From Narthecium ossifragum (Eukaryota > Streptophyta > Magnoliopsida > Dioscoreales > Nartheciaceae), in the NCBI GenBank assembly GCA_963920575.1, contig OY986975.1, forward strand, positions 18,507,897 through 18,571,896: a stretch of 64,000 bases of DNA, read 5' to 3'. Each line of letters starts with the position of its first letter. Within the stretch, counting starts at the first letter, position 1. Shown here one piece after another: positions 1-9,586 of this stretch. The notes under the pieces were generated by a model. The model saw only the letters and a list, made by a program, of their open reading frames with translations, was not told the DNA's origin and made no database searches. The translations under genes were made by a program, and so were the position numbers.

Positions 1-147
1 GTTAGAGAGGTGATGGATGGGGAGAGGAGTCAAGGAATGAGGAAGAGGGCGAGCAAGTTGGGGGAGTTGGCCAGGGAGGCTGTTGGTTTAGGTGGTAGCT
101 CAAATAAGAACATCATGGATTTCGTTGCAAAGTGTTGCTCATCATGA
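1..147 (+). CDS. UDP-glycosyltransferase, C-terminal end (partial)
   Basis: The first 48 codons in frame 1 encode the extreme C-terminus of a family 1 UGT, ending in a TGA stop at 145-147. The window starts inside the gene, so the catalytic N-terminal domain and PSPG box are off the left edge. The reading frame matches the last ~48 residues of the two complete plus-strand UGTs at 31178 and 52658 (shared VREVM-GERS/E-MRK core and the KNIM-FVAKCC tail), so this is a third close paralogue of a tandem cluster. The enzyme would transfer a sugar from a UDP-sugar to a small acceptor in the cytosol. Function of the whole gene cannot be judged from this tail, but the tail itself is unbroken. A Pack-MULE begins 111 bp after the stop. 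Confidence 0.9.
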   Translation, partial: VREVMDGERSQGMRKRASKLGELAREAVGLGGSSNKNIMDFVAKCCSS

Positions 148-195
148 TTAGCTAGAGAGAAAGAGAGGCTATACGTGCTGCTGTGTTTTCTTGCC

Positions 196-201
196 AATAA
201 A
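196..201 (+). promoter_or_regulatory. Polyadenylation signal AATAAA of the partial UGT
   Basis: A canonical AATAAA lies 49 bp after the stop codon of the partial UGT, followed by AGCTTTCATTTC. The complete paralogue at 31178-32664 has the same AATAAAGC about 65 bp after its stop, which supports this being the real 3' end signal. Confidence 0.6.
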
Positions 202-248
202 GCTTTCATTTCACACGATCTTCAATGTACATCAAATTTTTTTTTGTT

Positions 249-258
249 TTTTGGAGGG
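249..258. repeat. Target-site duplication of the Pack-MULE (left copy)
   Basis: TTTTTTGGAG at 249-258 is repeated exactly at 4061-4070. The two copies directly abut the outer ends (GGCTAAATTTT at 259 and AAAATTTAGCC ending at 4060) of the inverted repeats. Nine to eleven bases is the usual duplication size for Mutator-like elements. Confidence 0.85.
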
Positions 259-426
259 CTAAATTTTCAATTAGTACCCAGTAGTTTGACCTATATTTTT
301 ATGTGATCCTTATATTTCAAAAAGTTGTAATACAGACCCTCAAATTTAATAATCGCTCTTATGTGGTCCGCCACGTCACCCACCGTTAGCTACCGTCCGC
401 GATCTAACGGAAAGTGGGGTCACCTG
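259..426 (+). repeat. Left terminal inverted repeat of the Pack-MULE (outer part)
   Basis: These 168 bp are the reverse complement, with few mismatches, of 3890-4060. The repeat continues after the nested LTR at 3015-3070, giving about 224 bp in total. It contains a short palindromic segment (CACGTGCGCCGCACGTG) that is split by the LTR insertion and intact, with a substitution, in the right repeat near 3880. Confidence 0.88.
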
Positions 427-3009
427 TGTGAGCACCCGTACCTCCAACCTGGTCCGACCGCGCTAGGTCGAGGGTCTGGGTTTGTGGTTTGGCTCGATTG
501 GCCTTGGGATGCGACCGGTTGATCGCATCGCTGCTTTTGACCCGAGTGGCATTTTGGTAAATATGTTCCTTGGTGGTCAGTTTCACACCCGCGTTGCACA
601 CATGGCCTTTGATTGATGTATGTGTTTGATTAGGACCTTTAGGGCGCTTTCGATCGGAAGATCGGAGCTCGATTGGGAGAGATCGAATCGGACGGCTGTG
701 ATGGATTCCAGCTTTCTATTTAAACTCCTTCCTTCTCTTTCTTTCCTTCTTCTTCTCCTGTCGTTCTCTCTTCCTCTCTCTCCAACCGACGGTGATAGGG
801 CTTTGGAGGCGTGGCTTTCGAGGAGCGGATTCCAGCGATCGGAGTTGGGGGATGCGTGGAGGAGCTGCCCTATCTCTTTAAGTAGGTGTTTCTACCTCGA
901 TCTTAGGATCGGGTTCTTCTAGGATAGGTTTAATGTATTTTCGTTGTAGGAGTACTTGTTAGAATGCTGTGTAACTTGTAGCATATATGTTGTGGATGAT
1001 TTCAAGTATTCCTACCTCGCGATTTCCGTATTTTATCGGTTGAATCTCGCATTATCGCCGGTTATCGGTTTCCGACCGTTTTGACCTAATTTGGAGATTT
1101 AACCGTCCAAAATGTGATTTCTTCACACCATTGGATTCCCCATCATCTTTTATGCATGCTTGCAAAGTTTCATCAAATTCCAACTTGAATTGATCCTTGA
1201 AATCCAAGAAATTGGATTCCCGGCACTGTTCTGATGAACTGTGCCTAAGGCCCGACGGTCGATCGGTGGATCGACCGTCAAGCGTTGATACGCTCTTTCG
1301 GGGCCTGACGGTCGACCGTCGCATCGTCCGTCAGGCTATGTCGGGATTTTGGCCTCCCACGGTCGATGCACCGATCGACCGTGGGTTTCCTCCCTTTTTC
1401 TCCCCGCCTCACGGTCGACCGTCGCATCGTCTGTGAGGCTCTGTCTCGTTTTGGGCTTCCCACGGTCGATGGATCAATCGACCGTCACCCATGTGGTTTT
1501 CCCCCGTTTTGGCCTCACGGTCGACCGTGACATCGACCGTGGCCTCACGGTCGACCGTCGGATCGACCGTGGGCCTTTGAACATGGTTTTCTGGCCTTTC
1601 TTGAATGGCTTTCAATCGTGATTGATCTTTAAACATGTTGGGAAGTTTACAAGTGGATTTTGTAGAGTTTTCAAAGGATTCCTATCGTGTTTGAGGATCG
1701 ATTCGAATGATTTTTCTTTTTGGGTAAATCTATGGTTTTTTATCGCATTTAATACTTAGTTGAATGTTAGATTTAAATGCCAAATTATTGCTTAGCCATT
1801 AGCTAGATATGAGTGCTAGCTAATGAGGTATTGTGGAACCTTAGCCTGATGCCGGCGTGTGCCGAGGGCTATTTGTATAAATGTGGCCAGTTACCTGCGG
1901 GGTAACTGTGGAACCTTAGTCTGTCAGGTGCAAGAGGGCACTGAAGACTACTGTATATTTGTATTCATGCTCTGCTCATATGTTTGTTTGGTTAGCATAG
2001 ATATACTGTATTTGAGGCCTTTGCTATGCTTACCCTTTTGGCTAGCTATAAGCTATGCCTAGCCCTGTATGATTAATGACATCTTGTTGCATGCTTATAT
2101 CTTGTTATCTGTGCCTGAGCATTGCATGCATCTTGATTGCATTAGAGGCATTTGAGGTTAGGCGGGCGATGGTTTGGGTCGCCGATCCGAGGCTCTCGGG
2201 TAGCTCGGATCTAGCCTTAGGACCGTGGCTGGGTAGTCAGGAGTAGGGTGTGATCTTGTAATGGAATCTCTTATTATTGAGGATCTGCGATAGTTGACTC
2301 TGATCAATGTTTGAGGTTTAGAGGTCGTGTTGGTCTCCCAAGGCCAAGTCCTAAGGATGGTTGCCGGTGCCCCTGACATGGTCCCCAGGCAGTGGCTTCC
2401 TGCTGGGTAGGGGTGATCCTACTGGTTCTGGTTCTCTGTTTTCTCCCAGCGTGTTTGGAGAATGTGTCCCAGCGTGGTCGGTTGAGAAGAGTAGGATCCT
2501 TGGGGTAGTCGGCAGGGGTTGTGGAACCCCATGGCATTCCTTAGACTTGTGCGGGGAGACAACACTGTTGTTGTTTTCCTCCCTTCAGTGTGCCGTAGAG
2601 TAGAACCCTACTGAGCTTATCGCTCACTCCTACCCGGGCTGCGTTTGCAGGTGCAGGCGTCAGTTCTTCTTCAGTAGAGCCGGCGGGATCAGCTTTTGGT
2701 GGCGCGACTACATCCAGAGGTGCTTGAGGTTGCTGGAGGACGACTGTTGTTCTTTTGGCAGATTTTGTAAATTATGTACATATTTGTGGAATTATGGGAT
2801 TACTATATAATATTCTTTTATTGGAAGATTTGTATCAAATATTGAATAGTACAACTGATGTTATGTAAATTGAATTTCTGCTTCACCTCTGGAATACATT
2901 GTTTAAGTTTTTCTTTAATTCCGCATTGTATCGCGCTAGCTGGAGATGAATAGTGTAGGTTTCCCCTCACGCCCCGTCCCGGATGGGTTTTCTGGGTCGG
3001 GGTGTGACA
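427..3009 (+). mobile_element. Solo LTR 1 (2583 bp), nested in the Pack-MULE left TIR
   Basis: It starts TGTGAGCACC and ends GGTCGGGGTGTGACA, matching the ends of four other solo LTRs in the window. The flanking 5-mers are ACCTG (422-426) and ACGTG (3010-3014), a target duplication with one substitution; the right TIR of the host MULE shows the uninterrupted target. There is no internal retrotransposon sequence, so it is a solo LTR left by recombination. It carries a block of GGTCGACCGT-type palindromes at about 1250-1580. No protein-coding content is credible; open frames here are chance. With TG...CA ends and a 5-bp duplication it belongs to an LTR retrotransposon, superfamily not determinable. 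Confidence 0.85.
1250..1580. repeat. Cluster of GGTCGACCGT palindromes inside solo LTR 1
   Basis: The motif ACGGTCGACCGT and variants such as CGGTCGATGSATCGACCGT recur about ten times in 330 bp, separated by 20-40 bp of unrelated sequence. The repeats are direct and self-complementary. Similar clusters with a different core are found in the other LTRs of this family. Confidence 0.8.
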
Positions 3010-3062
3010 ACGTGCGCCGCACGTGACCCCACGTCGTCGCTCCCCGTTACCCCGTGAGGGAC

Positions 3063-3518
3063 TTAACGGGGTCCGTGAGAAACCCTTCTTCTCCCAACAG
3101 CTAGGTGCAGAGCCATCAGAGCCCTCCCGTCGCTCGTCGTCGCATCCACCGAAGCGTCCTTTGACACGACTAGGCTCACGACGTCTAAATGGCCACCGGC
3201 GACAGCGAGGTGGAGGGGGCCGAAGGAGGAGCCATCAGAGCGATCATGGGAGGCGCGACGGGCGAGGAGAAGCTCGGTGATGAGAGCCTCTCCGATGGCC
3301 GCCGCTGCCTCCAGGGGTGTCCGCCCCGCGCGCCCGCTCGCGTCCACGTCCGGCTGGAACTCCAGCAGCAACTGCACCAGATCCGGCCGGCGTCGTCCAA
3401 TAGCCATGTGCAGCAGCGTCCGCCCTTCTGAATTCACCGAGTCCACCGATCTCCACTTGGGATCGCTCCATTCTAAAACCTCTCTAATCATCTCCATGGA
3501 CCCGTCCGACCCCACCAC
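3063..3518 (-). pseudogene. Captured Vapyrin-like fragment: ankyrin repeats
   Basis: A 151-codon minus-strand frame encodes ankyrin repeats, with the signatures [40 protein letters not shown] and [15 protein letters not shown]. It follows directly, in a different frame, the MSP-domain fragment at 3488-3904. The order MSP domain then ankyrin repeats and the wording at the junction match Vapyrin, the plant protein needed for intracellular accommodation of arbuscular mycorrhizal fungi. The frame stops inside the inner TIR at 3063, so only about three of the usual eleven or so repeats are present. It is a transposon-borne fragment, not a gene. It could also come from a Vapyrin-like paralogue rather than the symbiosis gene itself. 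Confidence 0.8.
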
Positions 3519-3904
3519 CGATCTCCACTCCGGATCCCGCTATCCACGAACACTTGCTTCTTCTTCGCGATGAACCAGTCGCTGGGAACCGAGTCGGGGG
3601 TCGAACCCGAGGCGGCGCCGGGGACGATGACGCTATGGAGGAGGAACGAGTCGTCCGAGTTGGGGAACGAGTCTGGGAGGGACGAGTGGAGCGGGGTCAA
3701 GTAGGTGAACTCGACGGTGAGGGTGGCGAGCGGCGGGATGATGCCGGTGTGCGGGCGGATGGTGTACCGGGCGCAGTTGGTCGGCTCGGGTTTCTCACGG
3801 GAAATGTTGGCCATGTGGCCAACAACCCCGACCGGCCCGTTAAGTCCCTCACGGGGTAACGGGGAGCGACGGCGTGGGGTCACGTGCGGCGCACGTGGCC
3901 CCAC
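3488..3904 (-). pseudogene. Captured Vapyrin-like fragment: MSP (VAP) domain
   Basis: This 138-codon minus-strand frame starts inside the right TIR, so its first ~33 residues are transposon sequence. From there it encodes the second half of a major sperm protein domain and the linker that follows, including [39 protein letters not shown] and [20 protein letters not shown]. That wording is characteristic of Vapyrin. After the SGI the frame runs out through a short repeated, shifted segment, while the ankyrin portion continues in another frame (3063-3518). So the capture holds a contiguous piece of the host gene with an internal deletion or frameshift. The TIR supplies an ATG in frame with the MSP portion, which makes a short chimeric product possible but unproven. 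Confidence 0.82.
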
Positions 3905-4060
3905 TTTCCGTCAGATCGCGGACGGTAGCTAACGGTGGGTGACGTGGCGGACCACATAAGAGCGATTATTAAATTTGAGGGTCTGTATTGTAACTTTTTG
4001 AAATATAAGGACCACATAAAATATAAGTCAAACTACAGGGTACTATTGGAAAATTTAGCC
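3837..4060 (-). repeat. Right terminal inverted repeat of the Pack-MULE
   Basis: Reverse complement of the left TIR (259-426 plus 3015-3070), about 224 bp, ending in AAAATTTAGCC. This copy is uninterrupted and gives the ancestral sequence at which solo LTR 1 inserted in the left copy. Confidence 0.88.
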
Positions 4061-4070
4061 TTTTTTGGAG

Positions 4071-5335
4071 AGATCTCATTTTTATTTATACAAAAATAAT
4101 ACCGATGCCAACTTCACATGGGTCGGTCGAATACCGACTTTAATATGGCATGCTCGTGTGATTGTCATTGCACCACATCATTCATTGCAATGAAAATTAA
4201 TTTACTCTATTTTTTTATTACAAATTTATAGTTGGATTTTGATACGATGATAATGCCCGTCTATTATATAAGATCATATTTTGTGAGTCATAATCTGACT
4301 CATTTATTTTCTCACACGTGGCAACTGAATCATAGAGAAGGGGTAGTGGAGGTGGGTGGTTAGAGGGTAGTGCCAATTCAAATATGAGAGATGGGAAGTT
4401 AACAATATCATATTTTCTATTGTGTGACAACATGATTTATGATATGTATCTCACCTCAAACCCCTCATTGTTTTTAAAGGCTCTCGATGCATAACCTCAT
4501 TAGAATATAGTTGTTGATCATGGAAATCTTACAGTTGACCGGTAAAGTCAAAATCGTCAAAATATCAAAAAATCAGGGATGTGCAAAGGCTCAATTCTTT
4601 CGAACTCAGTTCGAACAGAGGTATTGAAGCTTGGATGATGAAATGTATGAAAAATGGATGATGAGAATGGTGAAAAATGGATGATAGATGATGAGGAAAA
4701 TGAAAGATGAGAAGGGGCTGATAACATTTGGAAATTCAGCTATTATTTATTATTTTGCCACTGGATACTTTGGCTGCTAGTTTGACATATTAAACGATGG
4801 AATCTGAAAATCTCGTCAACATGAAAGTTGTAGATCTTTTCATCTTCTTTCCAATTATTCAAGAATCAACCAATTTTAATATTTTATGTAAAAGTTATGG
4901 TCAAAATACTTCAGCTGTGTTAAAGCTAAAGATGATGATCATTTAATGACAATAGTTATGAAATTCCATTGATATCATCAATCGCTCAAATGACTTTAAG
5001 ATATTGTTATATTTATGACTAACAATAATAGAGTTGATTATGATGAGATCTGATCATACCATGATCACGACTCTTCGAAGTCATCCATGCTGTTTCATCT
5101 GGTCATCTTTCGATGGAAATATTAATATCAATCTCTTATTCATCATATCATTTCACCTTACGGAAGTTGTTGGAATACATGATAAGTTCTCAGGAGCATT
5201 GGAAAAATGTCCATGAGTTTGAGCTATTAATGACAAAGATGTCATGATATATCTGAGAGAGATGGATGACAACTCGAGGATGAGTTGAACCTTAGCCGGA
5301 GAGGATAATGCAGTTGTGTGTGTAAGCAGTATAGG
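4071..5335. other. AT-rich intergenic stretch, no gene seen
   Basis: There is no credible coding frame. A short GGATGATGA/AAAATGGATGATGA direct repeat occurs at about 4630-4710. Near 4820-4855 there is the phrase AACATGAAAGTTGTAGATC, which also appears in the LTRs of this window, so part of this stretch may be an eroded LTR. Confidence 0.5.
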
Positions 5336-5853
5336 TGCTTAAAGTCTCTTAAAAAATAAAATCAGGAAAATCAGGAAAATCAGGAAAATAAAGATTAAGA
5401 TATGTAACACAATGTAAAATAAATCTGGCCCGGGAGGTGTGAGAAATCGCTGTCCTAAAAATCGAAAACGCTCCTCGTGCGGAGTTGATCGCTGTCCGAT
5501 CTCCAAGGTACAACCCGACGGCCTGATCTCGTCGTTAGCACGATCCGACGAGAACACACTATGAACCAGCACTGTCCCGTTGATTTTATTGGAAGGCTTT
5601 GAAAGAGAGTTTTGTAGGTTGAGAAGTAGAGAAGAAAGAAGCAGATGGCATGTAAAGAGAACTTTCTCTATACAGAACTCTGAAGAGGAAGAAGGAGGAT
5701 TTAAAGCACAATAAAAGAGGGTATGTGACATGTTGCCATGTGTAGAAACCTCCTCTCCACATGGCAACCTTGGCAGTAAAGCTATGCCAAGTGTCAAAAA
5801 GCAACGGTAAAATCAAAGGGCATTTAAAACCCTTTTTTAATACCATCTTAACA
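5336..5853 (-). repeat. 3' LTR of Copia A
   Basis: About 518 bp, closely matching 9587-10095 over its whole length; outer end TGCTTAAAGTC, inner end CCATCTTAACA. It abuts the polypurine tract at 5854 on. Confidence 0.88.
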
Positions 5854-6458
5854 ACAATCCCCCACAAAAAGGGATTAAAATGCCACAAAAAACACGATCG
5901 AGAAAACCGAAAAACATTATAGATATATTTAATCAACTTTTACTGTGCATCATACAGGGTACCTTTTGGGTTTGAACCTGCACTTAGTCATGAGTGTATT
6001 GGACTGAGAGACCATGGTGGACTAGGTCTTGAACCATGCCTCTTTGATCGATCTTTTACAAACACACACACAGTAGGGAGAGTGCTATTGGTTCTATTTG
6101 CGGGTCAGCGCTATCATGGTGATGCGCTTCCTTGATTCTCATGAGAGTTCTGGGGATTTGCCCTGATCCCATAATCGCGGCGTCACGATGACTCTCACTT
6201 AGGTGAGTCCTCCAAAGGTGTCAGTGACGGCGCACACCTTTCAGAAGAATTTCTGCATTTGACCCATTAAGATATATACTCAACCTAATCGTCACATGAA
6301 GCACCTATTACCATAGGGATGGGGTTGGAGTAGCAACTCCTAAATATATTTATAATTTGGTGCTTCTCACACGCCACATCAACGGCTTCGTTTTTACCCT
6401 TTGAACCTCATTCATGGATGAATCCACTCACAAGGTAGGGATCCACCGTTGGTGACAA
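5854..6458. other. Copia A untranslated region between RNase H and 3' LTR
   Basis: No coding frame. The stretch lies between the RNase H stop and the polypurine tract and is best read as the 3' untranslated part of Copia A. Confidence 0.6.
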
Positions 6459-6887
6459 CTATGTGGGATTTAGACCCATCCCCCTCGATGATTCTAAAAT
6501 AAAGGTCTTTGGAAGGCCTTTAGTCAACTGATCGGCTAGATTCCTTTCCGATCTCACAAAGTTTAATATGATCACATTTCCTAGCATGCTTTTAACAGAC
6601 TTGTATCTCATGAGCATATGCCTATCCATTTTTCTATTGGTGTTCACTTGATTCACTAATTCTGTAGTAGCTTGTGAATCACAATGTAATGATATAGCCG
6701 GAAATTGCTTATGCATGAATGGTAGATCTGTCAATAGATCTTTAACCCATCTGGCTTCTATGCATGCAGTGTCAAGTGCAATCAATTCTGATTCTATAGT
6801 ACTTCGAGCTATCACAGTTTGTTTTCTTGAACTCATAGAAACGGCAGCACCGCCAAGAAGGAAGACATATCCTGAGGTGGACTTCAC
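6459..6887 (-). pseudogene. Copia A RNase H
   Basis: The frame encodes the Copia RNase H domain: [20 protein letters not shown] near its start, then [31 protein letters not shown] and the closing [10 protein letters not shown]. These are the standard blocks of the RNase HI fold at the C-terminus of Copia polyproteins. It is joined to the RT frame upstream (6945-7883) but separated from it by an in-frame stop, so it would not be translated as part of Pol. The stop codon at 6459 is near the expected polyprotein end. Confidence 0.88.
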
Positions 6888-6944
6888 ATCTATTGAATCT
6901 ATGACCCAATTGGCATCACAGTATCCTTCTAAGACTCCTGAATA

Positions 6945-7883
6945 TCATGTATATACTAAGGATGAATCAACGGTGCCTATAAGATAGCGGAATATCCTAG
7001 TCAAAGCAACCCAATGCTCTTTACTAGGATTGCTTGTGTACCTACTTAGTCTACCCACATCATAGGAAATATCAGGTATGGCATGATCTGCCACATACCT
7101 TAAAGATCGTATCTGTTGAGCATGCTCAGGTTGGCACACAGGATCTCCTAAGTTCTTCAAAAGTTTGGAACTATAATCATAAGGAGTAACTACATGTTTA
7201 AGATTAGAATATTTGAACTTATTAAGCATCTTGTGAATGAAATGAGAAAGGCTCAAAACAACCGAATCATTATTCCTAATAAGTCTCATTCCTAGGTTGA
7301 CTTCAGCTTGACCCAAATCCTTCATATCGAAGTTACTCAAAAGATAACTTTTAACCTCATTAATCAAATCAATCGATGAACCAAAAATCAAAATATCATC
7401 GATATACAAACATAAAAACAAGATACCATCCAAAACATGTTTATAATACAAGCATTTATCAAAATCATTATTTTGAAAACCAAACGACGAAATGACTTTA
7501 TTAAATTTCAACTGCCATTGTTTAGGGGCCTGTTTTAAGCCATACAAGGATTTAACTAATTTGCAAACTTTGTTTTCTTGGCCCTTAATTACAAATCCTT
7601 CGGGTTGATCGATATAAATCTCTTCGTCTAAATCTCTGTTCAAAAAGGTGGTCTTAACATCCATCTGGTGGATGGAAAGCTTATGAATCGATGCTAAAGC
7701 AATCAAAATCCGCAAAGTAGTAGAGCTACTAACTGGCGCATACGTATCAAAATAGTCAAAACCTTTTTTTTGAAAAAATCCTTTAGCTACTAATCTAGCT
7801 TTGAATCTATCAACGGAACCATCAGATTTAAGTTTCCGTTTAAAGATCCATTTGCAACCAATTGTTTTAAAACCAGAAGGCAA
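6945..7883 (-). pseudogene. Copia A reverse transcriptase
   Basis: This 312-codon frame is a Copia reverse transcriptase (RVT_2). It opens with KTIGCKWIFKRKLKSDGSVD and has QMDVKTTFLN, KLVKSLYGLKQAPKQW, the catalytic CLYIDDILIFGS (YIDD) and KDLGQAEVNLGM. The run ends with the SLRYVA and HWVALTRIFRYLIGT blocks before a TAA that cuts it off from RNase H. The RT core is complete in one frame, but the upstream integrase is broken, so the polyprotein cannot be made. Confidence 0.9.
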
Positions 7884-7960
7884 ATCTGTTAAAATCTAAG
7901 TTTTATTTCGTTGAATGCTATCAAACTCACTTTGAATAGCTTCCTTCCAAAAAGGAGCAT

Positions 7961-8251
7961 CTACAGAAGACATGACTTCTGCATAAGTGGAAGGATCGAA
8001 GGATCGTCTTCTACAGAAAACACGTGGAAATCATCACCAAAATCCTTTTGAAATCTAACTCTTTTGCTTCTTCTCAATTCTGGTTCTGGGTCAGACACAC
8101 GGGGAGCAAGAGAAGAAGAAGAGGGAGAAGGAACAGTACTAGGCTGTATCAGAATAGGAGACTTAAAAGGAAAGGTATTCTCAAAGTAAGTTGCATCTCT
8201 GGCTTCAATCATAATATTGTTAGAGATGTCGCTTACTTCAGAATTAATCAC
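7961..8251 (-). pseudogene. Copia A integrase-RT linker
   Basis: This minus-strand frame encodes the variable linker that separates integrase from RT in Copia polyproteins: a serine and proline-rich stretch followed by the basic RRSKRVRFQKDFGDDF block. It sits between the integrase fragments and the RT and is closed by stops on both sides. Confidence 0.7.
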
Positions 8252-8351
8252 TAGAAACTTATTGGCATTGCTTCCTTGAGCATAGCTAAGAAAGACAACA
8301 TCTATGGTTTTAGGCCCTAACTTCCTACGTTTAGGCTAAAGAATGCTAACA

Positions 8352-8636
8352 TTAGCTAGACAACCCACACTTTAAGAAAGTTAAGGTTAGGTGCCCTTCC
8401 TTTCCAAGTTCATATGGGGTCTTGTCTTCATTCTTGAATGGAACTCTGTTAAGAATGAAGCAAGCAGTCAGGAGGGCTTCACCCCACAGGTTTTCAGGTA
8501 GACCAGAACTTATTAACATGGCGTTAACCATATCCATAAGAGTTTTGTTCTTCCTTTCAGCTACTCCATTTGACTGAGGGGAATAAGGAGTACTGACTTC
8601 ATGTACAATGCCATGCTCTTGGCAGAAGAGGATCAT
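8352..8636 (-). pseudogene. Copia A integrase core, C-terminal half
   Basis: The frame carries the second half of the retroviral-type integrase core with the [20 protein letters not shown] motif, in which the final E is the third catalytic acidic residue, and the following [14 protein letters not shown] helix and [16 protein letters not shown] block. It is separated from the first half (8661-9026) by a stop in the conserved RSD-GGEY region. Confidence 0.85.
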
Positions 8637-8660
8637 AGAGGAAGAGGTGTACTCACCACC

Positions 8661-9026
8661 TCAATCAGACCTAAGGATCTTGATCTTTCGATCAAGTTGA
8701 TTTTCTACTTCAACCTTGTTGACTGAGAACCTATCTAGGACCTCATCCTTGGTCCTAAGAAGATAGCAATAGCAGAGTGTAGAGAAGTCATCTATGAAGG
8801 TAACAAAGTACCGGTTGCCACATCGGGTTGGAGTTCTACAAGAATCACATACATCGTTGTGAATAAGCTCTAATAAAATGGAATCTCTCTTTACGTCTTT
8901 GAAAGGCTTCTTTGTTTGCTTTGATTCCACACAAATTTCACACTTGGATGTTAGGTCCAAGTTAGATTTTGGAATCAAGCTCAAATGCATCATGCGTCTA
9001 ATCTTATCTAGGTGAATCACATACAT
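8661..9026 (-). pseudogene. Copia A GAG pre-integrase and integrase N-terminal half
   Basis: The frame holds the tail of the zinc-binding pre-integrase region (CEICVESKQTKKPF) and the first part of the integrase catalytic core (LELIHNDVCDSC, NRYFVTFIDDFS). It ends with LRSD followed by a stop where GGEY normally follows. Everything upstream (protease, gag) is absent, so the element was truncated here. Confidence 0.85.
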
Positions 9027-9586
9027 TTAGAACAATGTTGAATGAGGATGAAAATGCACTTTTATTAATATTTGTTTGTACATTCAGTTTGAACAAGCCT
9101 TCAAAAAGATAACCTTTTCCAATAAAATTTTTGTTAGTAAGAGATATATATATCTATATAGGCAAATGTGGAGATGAAGATAAAATGTCAGATAACAAAG
9201 GATATATATGCAAGTGTCACATACAAAGATAATAAATCAGATCATAAAATCAAAGTTATAAATAGCAAAGACTTTGATTAGAGAATCGTAATGGGTTGTA
9301 AAGGGTGCTAATGTGATCTATATATAATTGGATGAGGATCAAAAGGGTTTTAACTTAAAACTATTATGTCAATTGGATCAATGTAATGTGGCAAATTAAA
9401 ATAAAAATGAAGAGATAAAGATCGATTTTAGCATATAGATGATTTCTGGATATGGCAGCAGTGCTTATCTCAGAAGGTGGAGAATAAACCGAGACTATCA
9501 AAATAAACTAATAGAATATTCCAAATCGAATTATATGCTTGTAGTTTCAATGACTCTCCGAATTTGAAATTGTTAGCATATAAAGT
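9027..9586. other. AT-rich spacer inside Copia A, no gene
   Basis: The position should hold gag and protease, but no such frame is visible on either strand. The DNA is AT-rich and may be a replacement insertion or badly decayed element sequence. Confidence 0.4.

Larger units (their letters stand above)
259..4060. mobile_element. Pack-MULE: Mutator-like element carrying captured host gene fragments
   Basis: Two long inverted repeats of about 224 bp bound this element. The left one occupies 259-426 and resumes at 3015-3070 because a solo LTR is inserted in it; the right one is 3837-4060. They are highly similar end to end and are flanked by an exact 10-bp duplication. No transposase is present, so the element is non-autonomous. 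With the nested LTR removed it is about 1.2 kb. The interior (3071-3836) is GC-rich and encodes, on the minus strand, parts of a Vapyrin-like protein. Long TIRs, a 10-bp duplication and captured exon sequence are the diagnostic set for Pack-MULEs. The family assignment to MULE rests on structure, not on a transposase. Confidence 0.88.

Noticed and set aside
1197..1636. Overlapping open frames on both strands in solo LTR 1
   Set aside because: They arise from the GGTCGACCGT palindrome cluster, which lacks stops in several frames; residues are repetitive and have no domain.
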